This document shows positions 43,470 to 51,692 of a stretch of 64,000 bases of DNA, one piece after another. The translations under genes were made by a program, and so were the position numbers. The stretch is from CAYNWT01 sp964485095. GTDB lineage: Bacteria; Planctomycetota; Planctomycetia; Planctomycetales; Planctomycetaceae. Under the pieces are notes generated by a model that had not been told where the DNA came from, made no database searches, and saw only the letters and a program-made list of their open reading frames with translations. Numbering within the stretch: the first letter of the stretch is position 1; every line of letters starts with the position of its first letter. The DNA is taken from the NCBI GenBank assembly GCA_964485095.1, contig CAZAIB010000008.1, positions 29,820-93,819 of the forward strand. Reading direction: 5' to 3'.

Positions 43470-43585
43470 GCAAGCGCGGCGGGTCGCCACAGTTGTTTTG
43501 GCAGCGTCATTGTTAGACGAATTTGCTCAGGCAAAGCATCAATCGGTTAGAGATTCGAACCAACTGCGGTACGTGAGGTCGCCTC

Positions 43586-44131
43586 GTGGACAGCGAAAAT
43601 CCATATGCAGCACCAGACTCGCCGGGTAACGGCGTTGAAATTGATGTCGCTGGTTCCTACCTGATCGTCGGCCGACGCGCGCGATTGCCGAAGCGGTGTG
43701 TGTTTACGAATCAACCTACGGGCTGGGCCAGTTGGACTCGGCCGTCACTCAGATGGACGGGCTCGGGGGGCCGTGTGGTGGCTAAGACATGCGACCTTGT
43801 GCATGGCACCTGCTGGAAGCTCCGCTTGCAAATCTGGCAGCAAACCATCGGTGGTTTCCTGATCATCCTTGGTGCGATGACGTTGTTCGTCGCGGCGATC
43901 GGCAGCAATCTGGAAACGGCTCTTTGGAGCGGAGCGTTGCTCGCTGCGGGAGTCACCGTGGCATGGTGGGCCGGAGATCCACCAAAGCTAAAGGTCACCG
44001 ACTACCAAGAGGGTCGGTTCTGGATCGAAGGTTGTTCGGCCGAGTTCCTCGAACAACTGGCCAGCGACCTTGGGCTCGCTACTTCGGCCGCTCTCTACGA
44101 ATCAGCCGTTTCGCGCGAACGCGTCGATTGA
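43586..44131 (+). CDS. Membrane protein with N-terminal NPYAAP motif (181 aa)
   Basis: Function unknown. It starts (GTG) with DSENPYAAPDSP, the NPYxAP motif seen at the start of many planctomycete membrane proteins. A soluble part with RARLPKRCVFTNQPTG follows, then two adjacent helices (IGGFLIILGAMTLFVAAIG and ALWSGALLAAGVTVAWWAG) and a C-terminal cytoplasmic-like tail (FWIEGCSAEFLEQLASDLG). The GTG has TGAGG at a suitable distance. Its last 37 bases overlap the 3' end of the convergent gene at 44095. Confidence 0.65.
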   Translation: MDSENPYAAPDSPGNGVEIDVAGSYLIVGRRARLPKRCVFTNQPTGWASWTRPSLRWTGSGGRVVAKTCDLVHGTCWKLRLQIWQQTIGGFLIILGAMTLFVAAIGSNLETALWSGALLAAGVTVAWWAGDPPKLKVTDYQEGRFWIEGCSAEFLEQLASDLGLATSAALYESAVSRERVD

Positions 44132-45021
44132 CTTTCGCTGACTTGCCCTTCGGCGTAGCGTTCAGCCGGAATTCGTGGTCCGCGTAGCACCTCGTCGGTG
44201 GCGGCTTCTATGCGTAGCAGCCGCTCGCCGATGACTTCGATGCGGTGTGACACTTCGTCGTTGGATTGTTCCATGCCACCGGACACCATATTGATGACAC
44301 CAAGAAACAGCAGCATTTGGCCGAGTGTTGTGATAAGCCAGCCGGTCGGCGTGTAGTCTGAGTAGCCATTCAGGTAGCCGTACAGAACAACGACGGTGCC
44401 GATAGTGAGCGCAAGCACCCCGACATAAGCCAGCCACTGTCCTGTTGTCACAGCCCAGCTTGGTTGTTTGTGTGGAGCCATTTCAAAGTGCGGCCCGGCC
44501 AACTCTTTGCCATGTGGTCCATCGATGTGTCGATGTACCGCCCGCCGTTGGCCTCGAACACGATCAGTGGATACAGCAACATCACGCACTGCCGCTGGTC
44601 GATCGATACGGAGCGTGCGCTGGCTGGGTGTCTGCGTCGGACGGCGTTCGGGCTGAACGGATTCAGCCGCAGCATTGTGTTCGTGGCCCATGTGTTGGTC
44701 GCGGTTGCTCACAGTCTGCTGGCTCCGTGTTCGCGGGCGAGGGGCCTCTGATTCGGCCGCACCGGGTGGTGTGTTTTCTTCAATGTTGCCCATCGCTGAT
44801 GGTCGCTTCTCCAAAGCACGTGCACGACTGCCGGGCAGTGGGCCGTAGGGGTCCATCATGCTTTTGGTCGACCAACGCTCCAGAATTTCTCTCGCATCTT
44901 TGGTTCGTTCTCGGATCCCATGCGCTTGCGCGATTTCAGATCCGCATGTTGCACACTGAACGCGGCCGGAATCAGGTGAAACCTCGGCAGCGACATCTGC
45001 TTTACAAGTGACACACCACAT
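44095..45021 (-). CDS. Zinc-ribbon membrane protein (308 aa)
   Basis: Function unknown. The N-terminus is a zinc-ribbon (WCVTCKADVAAEV ... VQCATCGSEI, two CxxC pairs). A long disordered Arg/Pro/Gln-rich region (about residues 60-190) follows, then two hydrophobic helices (WLAYVGVLALTIGTVVVLYGYL and GWLITTLGQMLLFLGVINMV) and a short coiled tail. ATG 45021 places the zinc ribbon at the N-terminus; the longer frame to 45144 adds an unlikely Ser/Gly-rich leader. It follows truD on the same strand after about 150 bases. Confidence 0.65.
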   Translation of the reverse strand: MWCVTCKADVAAEVSPDSGRVQCATCGSEIAQAHGIRERTKDAREILERWSTKSMMDPYGPLPGSRARALEKRPSAMGNIEENTPPGAAESEAPRPRTRSQQTVSNRDQHMGHEHNAAAESVQPERRPTQTPSQRTLRIDRPAAVRDVAVSTDRVRGQRRAVHRHIDGPHGKELAGPHFEMAPHKQPSWAVTTGQWLAYVGVLALTIGTVVVLYGYLNGYSDYTPTGWLITTLGQMLLFLGVINMVSGGMEQSNDEVSHRIEVIGERLLRIEAATDEVLRGPRIPAERYAEGQVSESQSTRSRETADS

Positions 45022-45169
45022 GATGGTGGTTCCGTTCGAACCGGAAGGAGAGTTTGACAACCGTGGAGAGAGACTGCCGCCCGGACGACCGTGAGAGTCA
45101 TCAAGCGACTGCTCATCGTAGGGGCACTGGAAAATCGGCAGCAAGACGGGAATGCCATCCCGGCACTAC

Positions 45170-46315
45170 TCAAACCCGGTCTTCGGCACTTTCTGCCGCG
45201 CATGGCGCCGATGCCCCGGATCCATCGGCAGATGGTGCCGAAAGCAACAGTTCGTTGGTCAGTTCGCGAAGCAGGACCGTTGCGTAGGTGCCTGAATTCA
45301 GTGAGAACTGCAGCCGCAGTCCCTCGGGTACGAACTGCCATTCCAGTTGTTCCGGCCATCGCAACAGCGGCCGCCGCGTGCCCATTGTGAGCTTCGGGTA
45401 CCGCCCGAACGCATCATCGGGCAGCCCAAACATCTCAAAGACTTCGCGTTCCAGTTCGGCTGTCGGCCCGGTTGGCTTAGACATCTTCTTTCCGAAAATG
45501 GGACCGGTAATCACTAACTCGCCTGCATCCAGACGTTGCTGTTCAGCTCCGGCATCTTCAACTGTGAAGTGCGTCCGCCGGTCGCGGAACATTACAACGT
45601 CGCCAGCCTGAACGCGATCGACCGTTCCGGATTCAATCCGCCGACTCACAACGATATTGAACATTGCGCTTTGTAGTGCCGACAAACTAAGCCGAAACAA
45701 CGACCGCCCGAACTCTTTCGTCATCGCGCTTCGGCTGCGTTGGCCAGTCAGTAGTTCCCAGCCCAGTCGAACCGTGTCGCCGCCGCCGAATCGCTGCGTT
45801 CCGAAGTAGTTTGCAAAACCGGTTTCCGATAGCCGCTGCAGTTTCGCTTCACACGCCACCTGATGTTCGCCAGTGATTTCTGAACGCAACAGAATGTCGA
45901 ACCGGTTACCGCGCAGGTGTCCGGTTCGTAGTTTGTTGTTGTGGAGTTCGTGTTTAAGAACCTGAACGGCCGGCGTTTCCAGTTCACCAATCTTCTCCAG
46001 CCGCGAAGCGGGCACTGAGATAAACTGCCGGGTGACCGCTCTGCGATCTTTGTTGCCCGCGATGCCAATGTCACGCCCAGGAACATCCAACGTCCTGGCA
46101 ATATGACCGCGCAACTGGTCTGTCGTTAGATCGCGTTTCTGGATCCACAAAAACAGATGCTCGCCCTCGCCACCGGGTTCATAGGACGGAATCTCATCGA
46201 CGACGAAGTCTTCTGGTTCCTGCTTGAGATGGGCAGTACGGAGTGCGGGGGCTCCGGTTCTTCGCAGACAGCCGGCAAGGTTCGCGATCGTTTTGAAGTC
46301 AATCGGTGGAGTCAT
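45170..46315 (-). CDS. truD: tRNA pseudouridine(13) synthase TruD
   Basis: Isomerises uridine 13 of tRNA(Glu) to pseudouridine. 381 residues, family length. DFVVDEIPSYEPGGEGEHLFLWIQKRDLTT is the opening, GIAGNKDRRAVTRQ carries catalytic Asp90, and GHLRGNRFDILLR and NYFGTQRFGGG are the other TruD signatures. The TRUD insertion domain lies roughly at 175-320, and the C-terminal FSLNSGTYATVLLREL closes the catalytic fold. The start lies within the 3' end of the DUF2256 gene (17-base overlap), so it is third in a coupled nuclease / DUF2256 / TruD set. Confidence 0.93.
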   Translation of the reverse strand: MTPPIDFKTIANLAGCLRRTGAPALRTAHLKQEPEDFVVDEIPSYEPGGEGEHLFLWIQKRDLTTDQLRGHIARTLDVPGRDIGIAGNKDRRAVTRQFISVPASRLEKIGELETPAVQVLKHELHNNKLRTGHLRGNRFDILLRSEITGEHQVACEAKLQRLSETGFANYFGTQRFGGGDTVRLGWELLTGQRSRSAMTKEFGRSLFRLSLSALQSAMFNIVVSRRIESGTVDRVQAGDVVMFRDRRTHFTVEDAGAEQQRLDAGELVITGPIFGKKMSKPTGPTAELEREVFEMFGLPDDAFGRYPKLTMGTRRPLLRWPEQLEWQFVPEGLRLQFSLNSGTYATVLLRELTNELLLSAPSADGSGASAPCAAESAEDRV

Positions 46316-46457
46316 CGCAGTGCTTCTTATTTCTTCGACAGCGGTCGCTGCAGTACTTCACGTCGTCCCAGTCCTTCGCCCACTTCCGACGCCACTCAAA
46401 TGGTCGGCGGCAAACGGGACAGACTTTGGCCGGTTGGTTCCCTCTACCATGCGGCAT
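46299..46457 (-). CDS. DUF2256 zinc-ribbon-like small protein (52 aa)
   Basis: A 52-residue protein with KVCPVCRRPFEWRRKWAKDW followed by VKYCSDRCRRNKK, the DUF2256 pattern: CxxC, RPFxWRxKW, CSxxCR. The four Cys suggest one zinc site. Function unknown; the family is small and found mostly as a stand-alone gene. Its ATG overlaps the stop of the nuclease gene (TGATG), and its 3' end overlaps the truD start by 17 bases, so all three are translationally linked. Confidence 0.8.
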   Translation of the reverse strand: MPHGRGNQPAKVCPVCRRPFEWRRKWAKDWDDVKYCSDRCRRNKKHCDDSTD

Positions 46458-47002
46458 CAGCCTGAACTCTCGCCCGAATCCGCAACACCAAACTCACGCA
46501 TCCAGCGTTCTACTTCGGCCGGTGCAAGTTGGCCGCCAAACTTCACCGCCTCCTCGACACTCATCGGTTTCCGATTGGCTTTCATTTGCCGAGCCGCCCG
46601 CTTTTCTAAACGTGCAAGCCACTCTTCGCTATCAATGAACCGGCAACGCCTGCGCTTGGCGGCACGTTGGATTCGATGATCACTGGACACAACGCGAACC
46701 TGTCGCGGTGAGTTATGGCCGCGAATCAGATCTTCGATAACCGTGTCCGCATCACCGCCCGGATCGGCGAACTCGACCGTGATACTGCGTACCTTGTACA
46801 CCCGCTGCAAATGTGTCGGCGCGTTGATGGCATCGAACACGACATGCGTTCGTCGACATTCGACTTCGGTAAGTTCGTCGGCAATAAAGTGCAACAACCC
46901 TTCCCGCGCAGCTTGAAGTTCGCCCGGCCCGCCAAGGAATCGAGCCATCCCTGCGGCGTGCATGACGTTATAGCCATCAAGAATTAGAAACGGCTGAGCC
47001 AC
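46457..47002 (-). CDS. NYN-domain (YacP/Rae1-like) RNase
   Basis: A PIN-like NYN nuclease of the YacP family, 181 residues. The fold starts with FLILDGYNVMHAAG (first acidic metal ligand), then THVVFDAINAP and ITVEFADPGGDADTVIEDLI (further acidic ligands), and VRVVSSDHRIQRAAKRRRCRFI. In Bacillus the homologue Rae1 cleaves mRNA on ribosomes; similar action is inference here. The C-terminal tail (about 135-181) is an extension. It heads the operon with DUF2256 and truD, a context pointing to RNA metabolism. Confidence 0.8.
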   Translation of the reverse strand: MAQPFLILDGYNVMHAAGMARFLGGPGELQAAREGLLHFIADELTEVECRRTHVVFDAINAPTHLQRVYKVRSITVEFADPGGDADTVIEDLIRGHNSPRQVRVVSSDHRIQRAAKRRRCRFIDSEEWLARLEKRAARQMKANRKPMSVEEAVKFGGQLAPAEVERWMREFGVADSGESSG

Positions 47003-47163
47003 AGGGGCAACGGTCCGATGCAGCGGTATCCGGTGGGGCGGTGACTGACGTTGGTGACCGCTGAGCCGGTTGTGGGTTAAAGAGAGCTGTCTTTAACAGG
47101 TCTGAAACTGATGTGAAAGCTGGGGAACGCTACAATCAGGCTCGAATTGTTTGTAGGTGTCCC

Positions 47164-48432
47164 ATGTGGGTGAGAAAGAGAATCGATATTGGCTGGCTGG
47201 ACCTTGCGTTCGCCGTGCGCGGTTCGATCGCGGGAGGTGTGGCAGAAAGTGCTAAGGCGGACGTTGAGAATCACTGGTCCGGCGATTGGCTGGCCTGCTT
47301 TTCGGTTCGAACCAGTCTGGACTTGTTCCTTCAGGCAGCCAACTACGAGCGCGGCAGCGAGGTTTTGGTTTCCGCGGTCACAATTGCGGACATGGTCGGC
47401 ATCATCGAAGAACACGGTTTGGTCGCCGTACCCATTGATGTGCAAACGGACGACATGTCGGTCAGCATCGACTCGCTAAAACCAGCCATCACCGAGAAGA
47501 CCCGCCTGGTCCTGGTCGCTCACTTGTTCGGAACCATAGCGGACTTAACGCCCGTCATTGAAACCGCACACGAAGCCGGCCTGCTTGTCTTCGAAGACTG
47601 CGCACAGGCTTTTGACGGCGATCGATATCAGGGGCACCCGCTTTCCGACGTCGTGGCGTTCAGTTTCGGTCCAATCAAAAGCGCTACGGCTTTGGGCGGC
47701 GCGTTGGTACGAATCAATGACGAAGACTTAAGAACCCGCATGCGGGCGATTGAGGCCAAGTATCCGGTTCAACGGCGGTGGGTGTTTCTGAAACGCATCT
47801 TTAAGTACAGCGTACTGAAACTGTTGGGAACACGAACTGCGTTTCGATTGCTGGTGCTGGGTTGCGGCTTGTTTGGAAGAAAACTGGATGACGTGTTGAG
47901 CCAGTCGGTTCGGAATTTTGCTGGCGGCAGTCTGTTCACGCGGCTCCGACATCGTCCCAGCGTTCCGTTGCTGCGATTGCTAGAACGCCGGTTCAAACAG
48001 TTCGATATGGTCCGACATGATCGACGATGCCAGTCGGGACAGCTTGTACTTCAAGAACTTGGCCCACTGATCCACTGTCCTGGCGGCCGCGCGGCGCGGC
48101 ATTCGTTTTGGGTGTTTGTGGTCGAATCGCCGCAGTCTGCGATTCTGGTTTCAGCTTTGCGCACGGCGGGCTTTGACGCGACGACGGTCAGTCAACTTCG
48201 AGTCCTCATGCCTGGTTCCAGCCTCCGCGAAATTCCGGTAGCGGCCGAAGCGATGGTTCCGCGTATGATCTTCCTGCCCTACTACCCGGAGATGCCGGAC
48301 GCAGAACTGATTCGCATGGCCGATGTCATCCGTCACTTCGTCGCATCGGACTCCAACAATTCCAGTTCGATACACGCGCACGAGCATTCGGATACCGCGG
48401 CCACAGGAGAGACAGCCAGTCATGCCAGATGA
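47164..48432 (+). CDS. DegT/DnrJ/EryC1/StrS-family aminotransferase
   Basis: A PLP-dependent sugar aminotransferase-like protein, 422 residues. CFSVRTSLDLFLQA (cofactor phosphate region), EVLVSAVTIADMVGII, LVFEDCAQAFDG (PLP-binding Asp) and FSFGPIKSATALGGAL with Lys172 as the Schiff-base lysine are the family blocks. The middle carries a hydrophobic, Leu-rich insertion (FKYSVLKLLGTRTAFRLLVLGCGLFG). ATG 47164 follows TAGGTG; GTG 47113 is an alternative. The 3' end overlaps the oxidoreductase gene by 11 bases, so they may act on a common sugar or amino-sugar path; this is inference. Confidence 0.8.
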   Translation: MWVRKRIDIGWLDLAFAVRGSIAGGVAESAKADVENHWSGDWLACFSVRTSLDLFLQAANYERGSEVLVSAVTIADMVGIIEEHGLVAVPIDVQTDDMSVSIDSLKPAITEKTRLVLVAHLFGTIADLTPVIETAHEAGLLVFEDCAQAFDGDRYQGHPLSDVVAFSFGPIKSATALGGALVRINDEDLRTRMRAIEAKYPVQRRWVFLKRIFKYSVLKLLGTRTAFRLLVLGCGLFGRKLDDVLSQSVRNFAGGSLFTRLRHRPSVPLLRLLERRFKQFDMVRHDRRCQSGQLVLQELGPLIHCPGGRAARHSFWVFVVESPQSAILVSALRTAGFDATTVSQLRVLMPGSSLREIPVAAEAMVPRMIFLPYYPEMPDAELIRMADVIRHFVASDSNNSSSIHAHEHSDTAATGETASHAR

Positions 48433-49417
48433 AATTCGGTTCGGTATTCTGGGAACAGCCCGCATCGCTGAGAAAGTTGTCGCGGCAATGCACGGCGCAC
48501 CTAGCGCCCGCGCGGCTGTGATTGGCAGTCGCGATCTGGCCCGCGCGCAGGCTTGGGCTGACCAGCACAATGTCGAACGCTCGGCGGGTTCGTACCAGGC
48601 GGTGTTGGACGATCCTGATATCGATGCGGTTTACATTCCGTTGCCACCGTCAATGCACGCCGAGTGGACCGAACGCGCAGCTGCCGCAGGAAAGCACGTA
48701 TTGTGTGAAAAACCGCTGGCGGGGAACCTGGCCGAAGCCCAACGCATGGTCGATGCGTGCGACAAGCACGGCGTTCAATTCATGGACGGCGTGATGTGGC
48801 TACACCACCCGCGCGAAGCTGACATGCGTTCGGTTTTGGAGAACGGCGAACTGGGAGAGCTGAAGCACATGTCGTCAGCCTTCACGTTTCGCTGGCCCAC
48901 GATTCCTGACGATGACTTCCGCACGAAGCGTGAGTATGGTGGCGGTTCGCTTTTGGATCTGGGTTGGTACTGCGTCGGAGCGGCGTTGTGGGCGTTTGGG
49001 GAAATGCCGCATCGCGTTTTCGGTTCGGCCGAACTTCGCAACGACACGGACATGCACTTCAACGGGCTGATGTGGTTCTCCGGCAATCGAACCGCTTCGC
49101 TGAATTGCGGTTTTGATACGGTGATGCGGCGGTGGTTTGAGATCGCCGGCACGGAGAAGTCGCTGGTGTGTGACGACTTCACACGGCCGTGGAAGGTAGA
49201 GAAGCCGCGGTTCTGGATCCATCAATCCGATGGGAGCGCGGACGAACGAACCTCGGACACGCCGATTCAGGAAACGGCCATGGTACAGGCATTCTGTGAG
49301 TCTGTGCTTAGCGGGCAACTGCGTTCTGACTGGCCTGAACGAGCCCTACAAACGCAGCAGATCTGTGCAGCATTGGACGAATCGGCGCGAATTGGACAGC
49401 CGGTTGATTTGTCGTAA
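48422..49417 (+). CDS. Gfo/Idh/MocA-family oxidoreductase
   Basis: NAD(P)-dependent oxidoreductase, 331 residues, cytoplasmic. IRFGILGTARIAEKV is the Rossmann glycine motif, AVYIPLPPSMHAEW and KHVLCEKPLAGNLAEAQ hold the EKP motif with its catalytic Lys, and MDGVMWLHHPR and YGGGSLLDLGWYCVGAALWAFG belong to the C-terminal domain. The His of the D-x-x-x-H pair is less clear, reading DLGWYCVGA where many members have DxGxHxxD. ATG 48422 has AGGAG upstream and overlaps the previous stop; the longer frame to 48323 is a shadow of the aminotransferase. Confidence 0.85.
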   Translation: MPDEIRFGILGTARIAEKVVAAMHGAPSARAAVIGSRDLARAQAWADQHNVERSAGSYQAVLDDPDIDAVYIPLPPSMHAEWTERAAAAGKHVLCEKPLAGNLAEAQRMVDACDKHGVQFMDGVMWLHHPREADMRSVLENGELGELKHMSSAFTFRWPTIPDDDFRTKREYGGGSLLDLGWYCVGAALWAFGEMPHRVFGSAELRNDTDMHFNGLMWFSGNRTASLNCGFDTVMRRWFEIAGTEKSLVCDDFTRPWKVEKPRFWIHQSDGSADERTSDTPIQETAMVQAFCESVLSGQLRSDWPERALQTQQICAALDESARIGQPVDLS

Positions 49418-49557
49418 ACAAAGCAGAGCGCGGGACTTGAGACTCATATTGCGGCCATTTTGACGTCAGGCATAAACTGCCGGTCCCTTCATCGTCGTTT
49501 GATACGGCACGAACCATCGGTTCAGACACCCCTTCCCGCCGCGGTCCGCGGATACCA

Positions 49558-51246
49558 ATGTTCCAACGTCCCTCGCAGTCCATCGCTTTTCTTTGCGCAG
49601 TCAGCGTTCTGTCGCTGGTCGGCTGCCGGTCTGCCTTCCGGTCGCATGGCAGCGATGCGATTACGGCCACGGATCCGTTTCTGGAAGAGGACGACATCGA
49701 ACTGGTTTCCAATGACCAGCGTAAGCGATTGGCAGAAGCAACTCAGGCCGGTAGTTTCGCGAACGAGCTGAACCAACTTGATAAGTCGGCACGAGAAGCG
49801 GCGTCCGATTTCGGAGAAGAATTCGTCTCCGAACTTGATGAGGGTTTTGGGACCGCAAAGTCAAAGCTGAATCAGGTGCAAGATCAGGCGATCTCCGCGG
49901 TCGATGTCGCTTTGTTTGAAGACTCTCCGAAGACGGATGAGCCAACTAAACCGGCCGGGCGGACACCGGATGAAATTATCCAGTCGGCCTTTCAGGCTAT
50001 GGTTCCACCCGATCCAGGCCCGGAACCAACCCAACCGGCGACCCGTTCACGAAGCGTAAATTCCGGGCTCGGTTCGGCGTCTCCCTGGGGATCGCTGCCG
50101 GCTGACGTTCCGACTCGAGGTGTGGAACTGTCATTTGAAGATGGCGACGACGGCGAGCGTGAGAATATCGGTTCGAACGATTTCCCAATCGACCTGGACA
50201 ACTTCGTCGGTGACTCAATCACGCCAATGCCCCCTGCTCCACCAGCAACTGGCACCGGAACACTCAGCGATCCGGGCCGGGCTCAAAACGATAGTTGGGG
50301 CAGTCGGTTCCGGCGCGGTCGCTTAAACATCTTTGGCAACGAAGGCCGAACCGAAGAGCCACCAGTACCTGCCGCACCTGTCCCGGTTCCCGAACCAACG
50401 GAAAAACGCGATCGTAGTTCCATCCGAGATCGCTTCTCGCGACTTGGAGCCCGCTTTGGGCTTAGCGACGACGATGAACAAGAAGAGGCTCCATCAGTAG
50501 TCAGCACACCGACATCTCGGCCGCCTCGAGACTGTATCGACGAACTGATCTCCAGCACGCAAGCGCGGCTGCAGGACGTCAACTACACAGCGTTGAACCC
50601 GGTTCAGAAGGAAATCTACCTGCGGGATCACGTGAACCTGCGGCTGTTCTATCTGGCCAACAATCAAAACGAACGCGCGTTGGATGCGATTCCCAGTATT
50701 CCGCCAGCCGAACAGGAGTTCTGGCAGCAGATGTTCTGGTCGCTGTCGCAGTACCGCAACTCAGATGCAATCCCAGACAAGACCGAACGGATTACTCAGA
50801 CCGTCAGTCAACTTCGGACTGCCCTGCAACGTCTGCAGGAAACCGCGCGACTTCAGTTGCGGAACGTCAGCTTCTGTCGCCACATTTACGGCTACGGCAG
50901 CTACGATCGGTTCGACAAAGATGTCTTCAAGCCGGGCGATCCGGTTCTCGTGTATGCCGAGATCGAAAACTTCCGCAGCGAACCCACAACAGCCGGCCAA
51001 TACAGAACCTTACTGCGTTCGACGTTGCAAATCCTGCCAGAGAATGGAGCTGGCAAGCCACTGGATAGCGTGACGCTGCGACCCGTCGAAGACGTCTGCC
51101 GGAACGCTCGCCGCGACTACTTCAACAGTTACGAGTTCACGATCCCGAACGACATCAGTTCCGGTCGCTACGTGCTCGAGATTACTGTCGACGACAAGCT
51201 GTCGGGAAAAAGCACGAAGCAGTCGGTTCTGTTTTCGGTGCCGTAG
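49558..51246 (+). CDS. Large lipoprotein of unknown function (562 aa)
   Basis: Lipoprotein signal (SIAFLCAVSVLSLVGCRS) with lipobox LVGC near residue 23. A low-complexity, acidic and Pro-rich region (about residues 30-330) includes helical segments (EFVSELDEGFGTAKSKLNQVQDQ) and Arg-rich motifs. A folded C-terminal domain (about 340-562) opens with CIDELISSTQARLQDVNYTAL and contains RHIYGYGSYDRFDKDVFKPGDPVLVYAEIENF and YFNSYEFTIPNDISSGRYVLEITVDDK, an Ig-like strand pattern. It is probably membrane-anchored, exposed to the periplasm. Next to a second lipoprotein gene on the opposite strand. Confidence 0.75.
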   Translation: MFQRPSQSIAFLCAVSVLSLVGCRSAFRSHGSDAITATDPFLEEDDIELVSNDQRKRLAEATQAGSFANELNQLDKSAREAASDFGEEFVSELDEGFGTAKSKLNQVQDQAISAVDVALFEDSPKTDEPTKPAGRTPDEIIQSAFQAMVPPDPGPEPTQPATRSRSVNSGLGSASPWGSLPADVPTRGVELSFEDGDDGERENIGSNDFPIDLDNFVGDSITPMPPAPPATGTGTLSDPGRAQNDSWGSRFRRGRLNIFGNEGRTEEPPVPAAPVPVPEPTEKRDRSSIRDRFSRLGARFGLSDDDEQEEAPSVVSTPTSRPPRDCIDELISSTQARLQDVNYTALNPVQKEIYLRDHVNLRLFYLANNQNERALDAIPSIPPAEQEFWQQMFWSLSQYRNSDAIPDKTERITQTVSQLRTALQRLQETARLQLRNVSFCRHIYGYGSYDRFDKDVFKPGDPVLVYAEIENFRSEPTTAGQYRTLLRSTLQILPENGAGKPLDSVTLRPVEDVCRNARRDYFNSYEFTIPNDISSGRYVLEITVDDKLSGKSTKQSVLFSVP

Positions 51247-51344
51247 GACATGGACTCTGCTGAACCCGCGTCTCCAGGCTGGCCAGTCAATGTGTGCGGT
51301 CGTTCCGCCTGTGTCGTCGCTCCGAGGCTGTAAAAAATGGGTGG

Positions 51345-51378
51345 CCGGGGTTGGAGCGAGGCACGAGTGAAACCCCGG
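51345..51378. repeat. Short inverted repeat CCGGGGTT ... AACCCCGG
   Basis: Perfect eight-base arms (51345-51352 and 51371-51378) with an 18-base loop, preceded by TAAAAAATGGG. It lies between two convergent lipoprotein genes and may end transcription of both, or be a REP copy. GGGGTTGGAGC-type repeats of this form are common in planctomycetes, from memory. Confidence 0.55.
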
Positions 51379-51407
51379 AACGCGTCTCGCGTGTTGTTCT
51401 GGTTCTG

Positions 51408-51680
51408 CTATTCGTCGGAATAGCCAGCCCGCATCACTCCCGTGTCATCGCTGCCCGACTTCATGAATGCAGGATCGATTGGGATCGGCGGCAGCGACTT
51501 GACCTTCTTTGGCTCCGGCGGCTTGTTCGATTTCGACTTCGCCATGATGGCCATCGCTTCCTGCTCTGAAAGAGGTCCATCATCAGCAGCAATCTGTCGG
51601 CCCGAACAACCTGTAAAAAGACTGGCTGCCATAGTCAAAGCCAGGCACGTTCCGATCCAGTGCATCCATTTCTTACGCAT
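51408..51680 (-). CDS. Small lipoprotein (90 aa)
   Basis: MRKKWMHWIGTCLALTMAAS starts a signal peptide ending in the lipobox FTGC at residues 22-25. The mature 66-residue part is hydrophilic with a Lys/Pro-rich stretch (SNKPPEPKKVKSLPPIPI). GGAG precedes the ATG. Function unknown; the start lies 13 bases after the TolC-family stop on the same strand, so the two may be co-transcribed. Confidence 0.65.
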   Translation of the reverse strand: MRKKWMHWIGTCLALTMAASLFTGCSGRQIAADDGPLSEQEAMAIMAKSKSNKPPEPKKVKSLPPIPIDPAFMKSGSDDTGVMRAGYSDE

Positions 51681-51692
51681 GTTGTCTCCAGT

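Noticed and set aside
43545..43570. tRNA T-arm-like sequence GATTCGAACC
   Set aside because: No acceptor, D or anticodon stems can be built around it; it is a chance match upstream of a GTG start.
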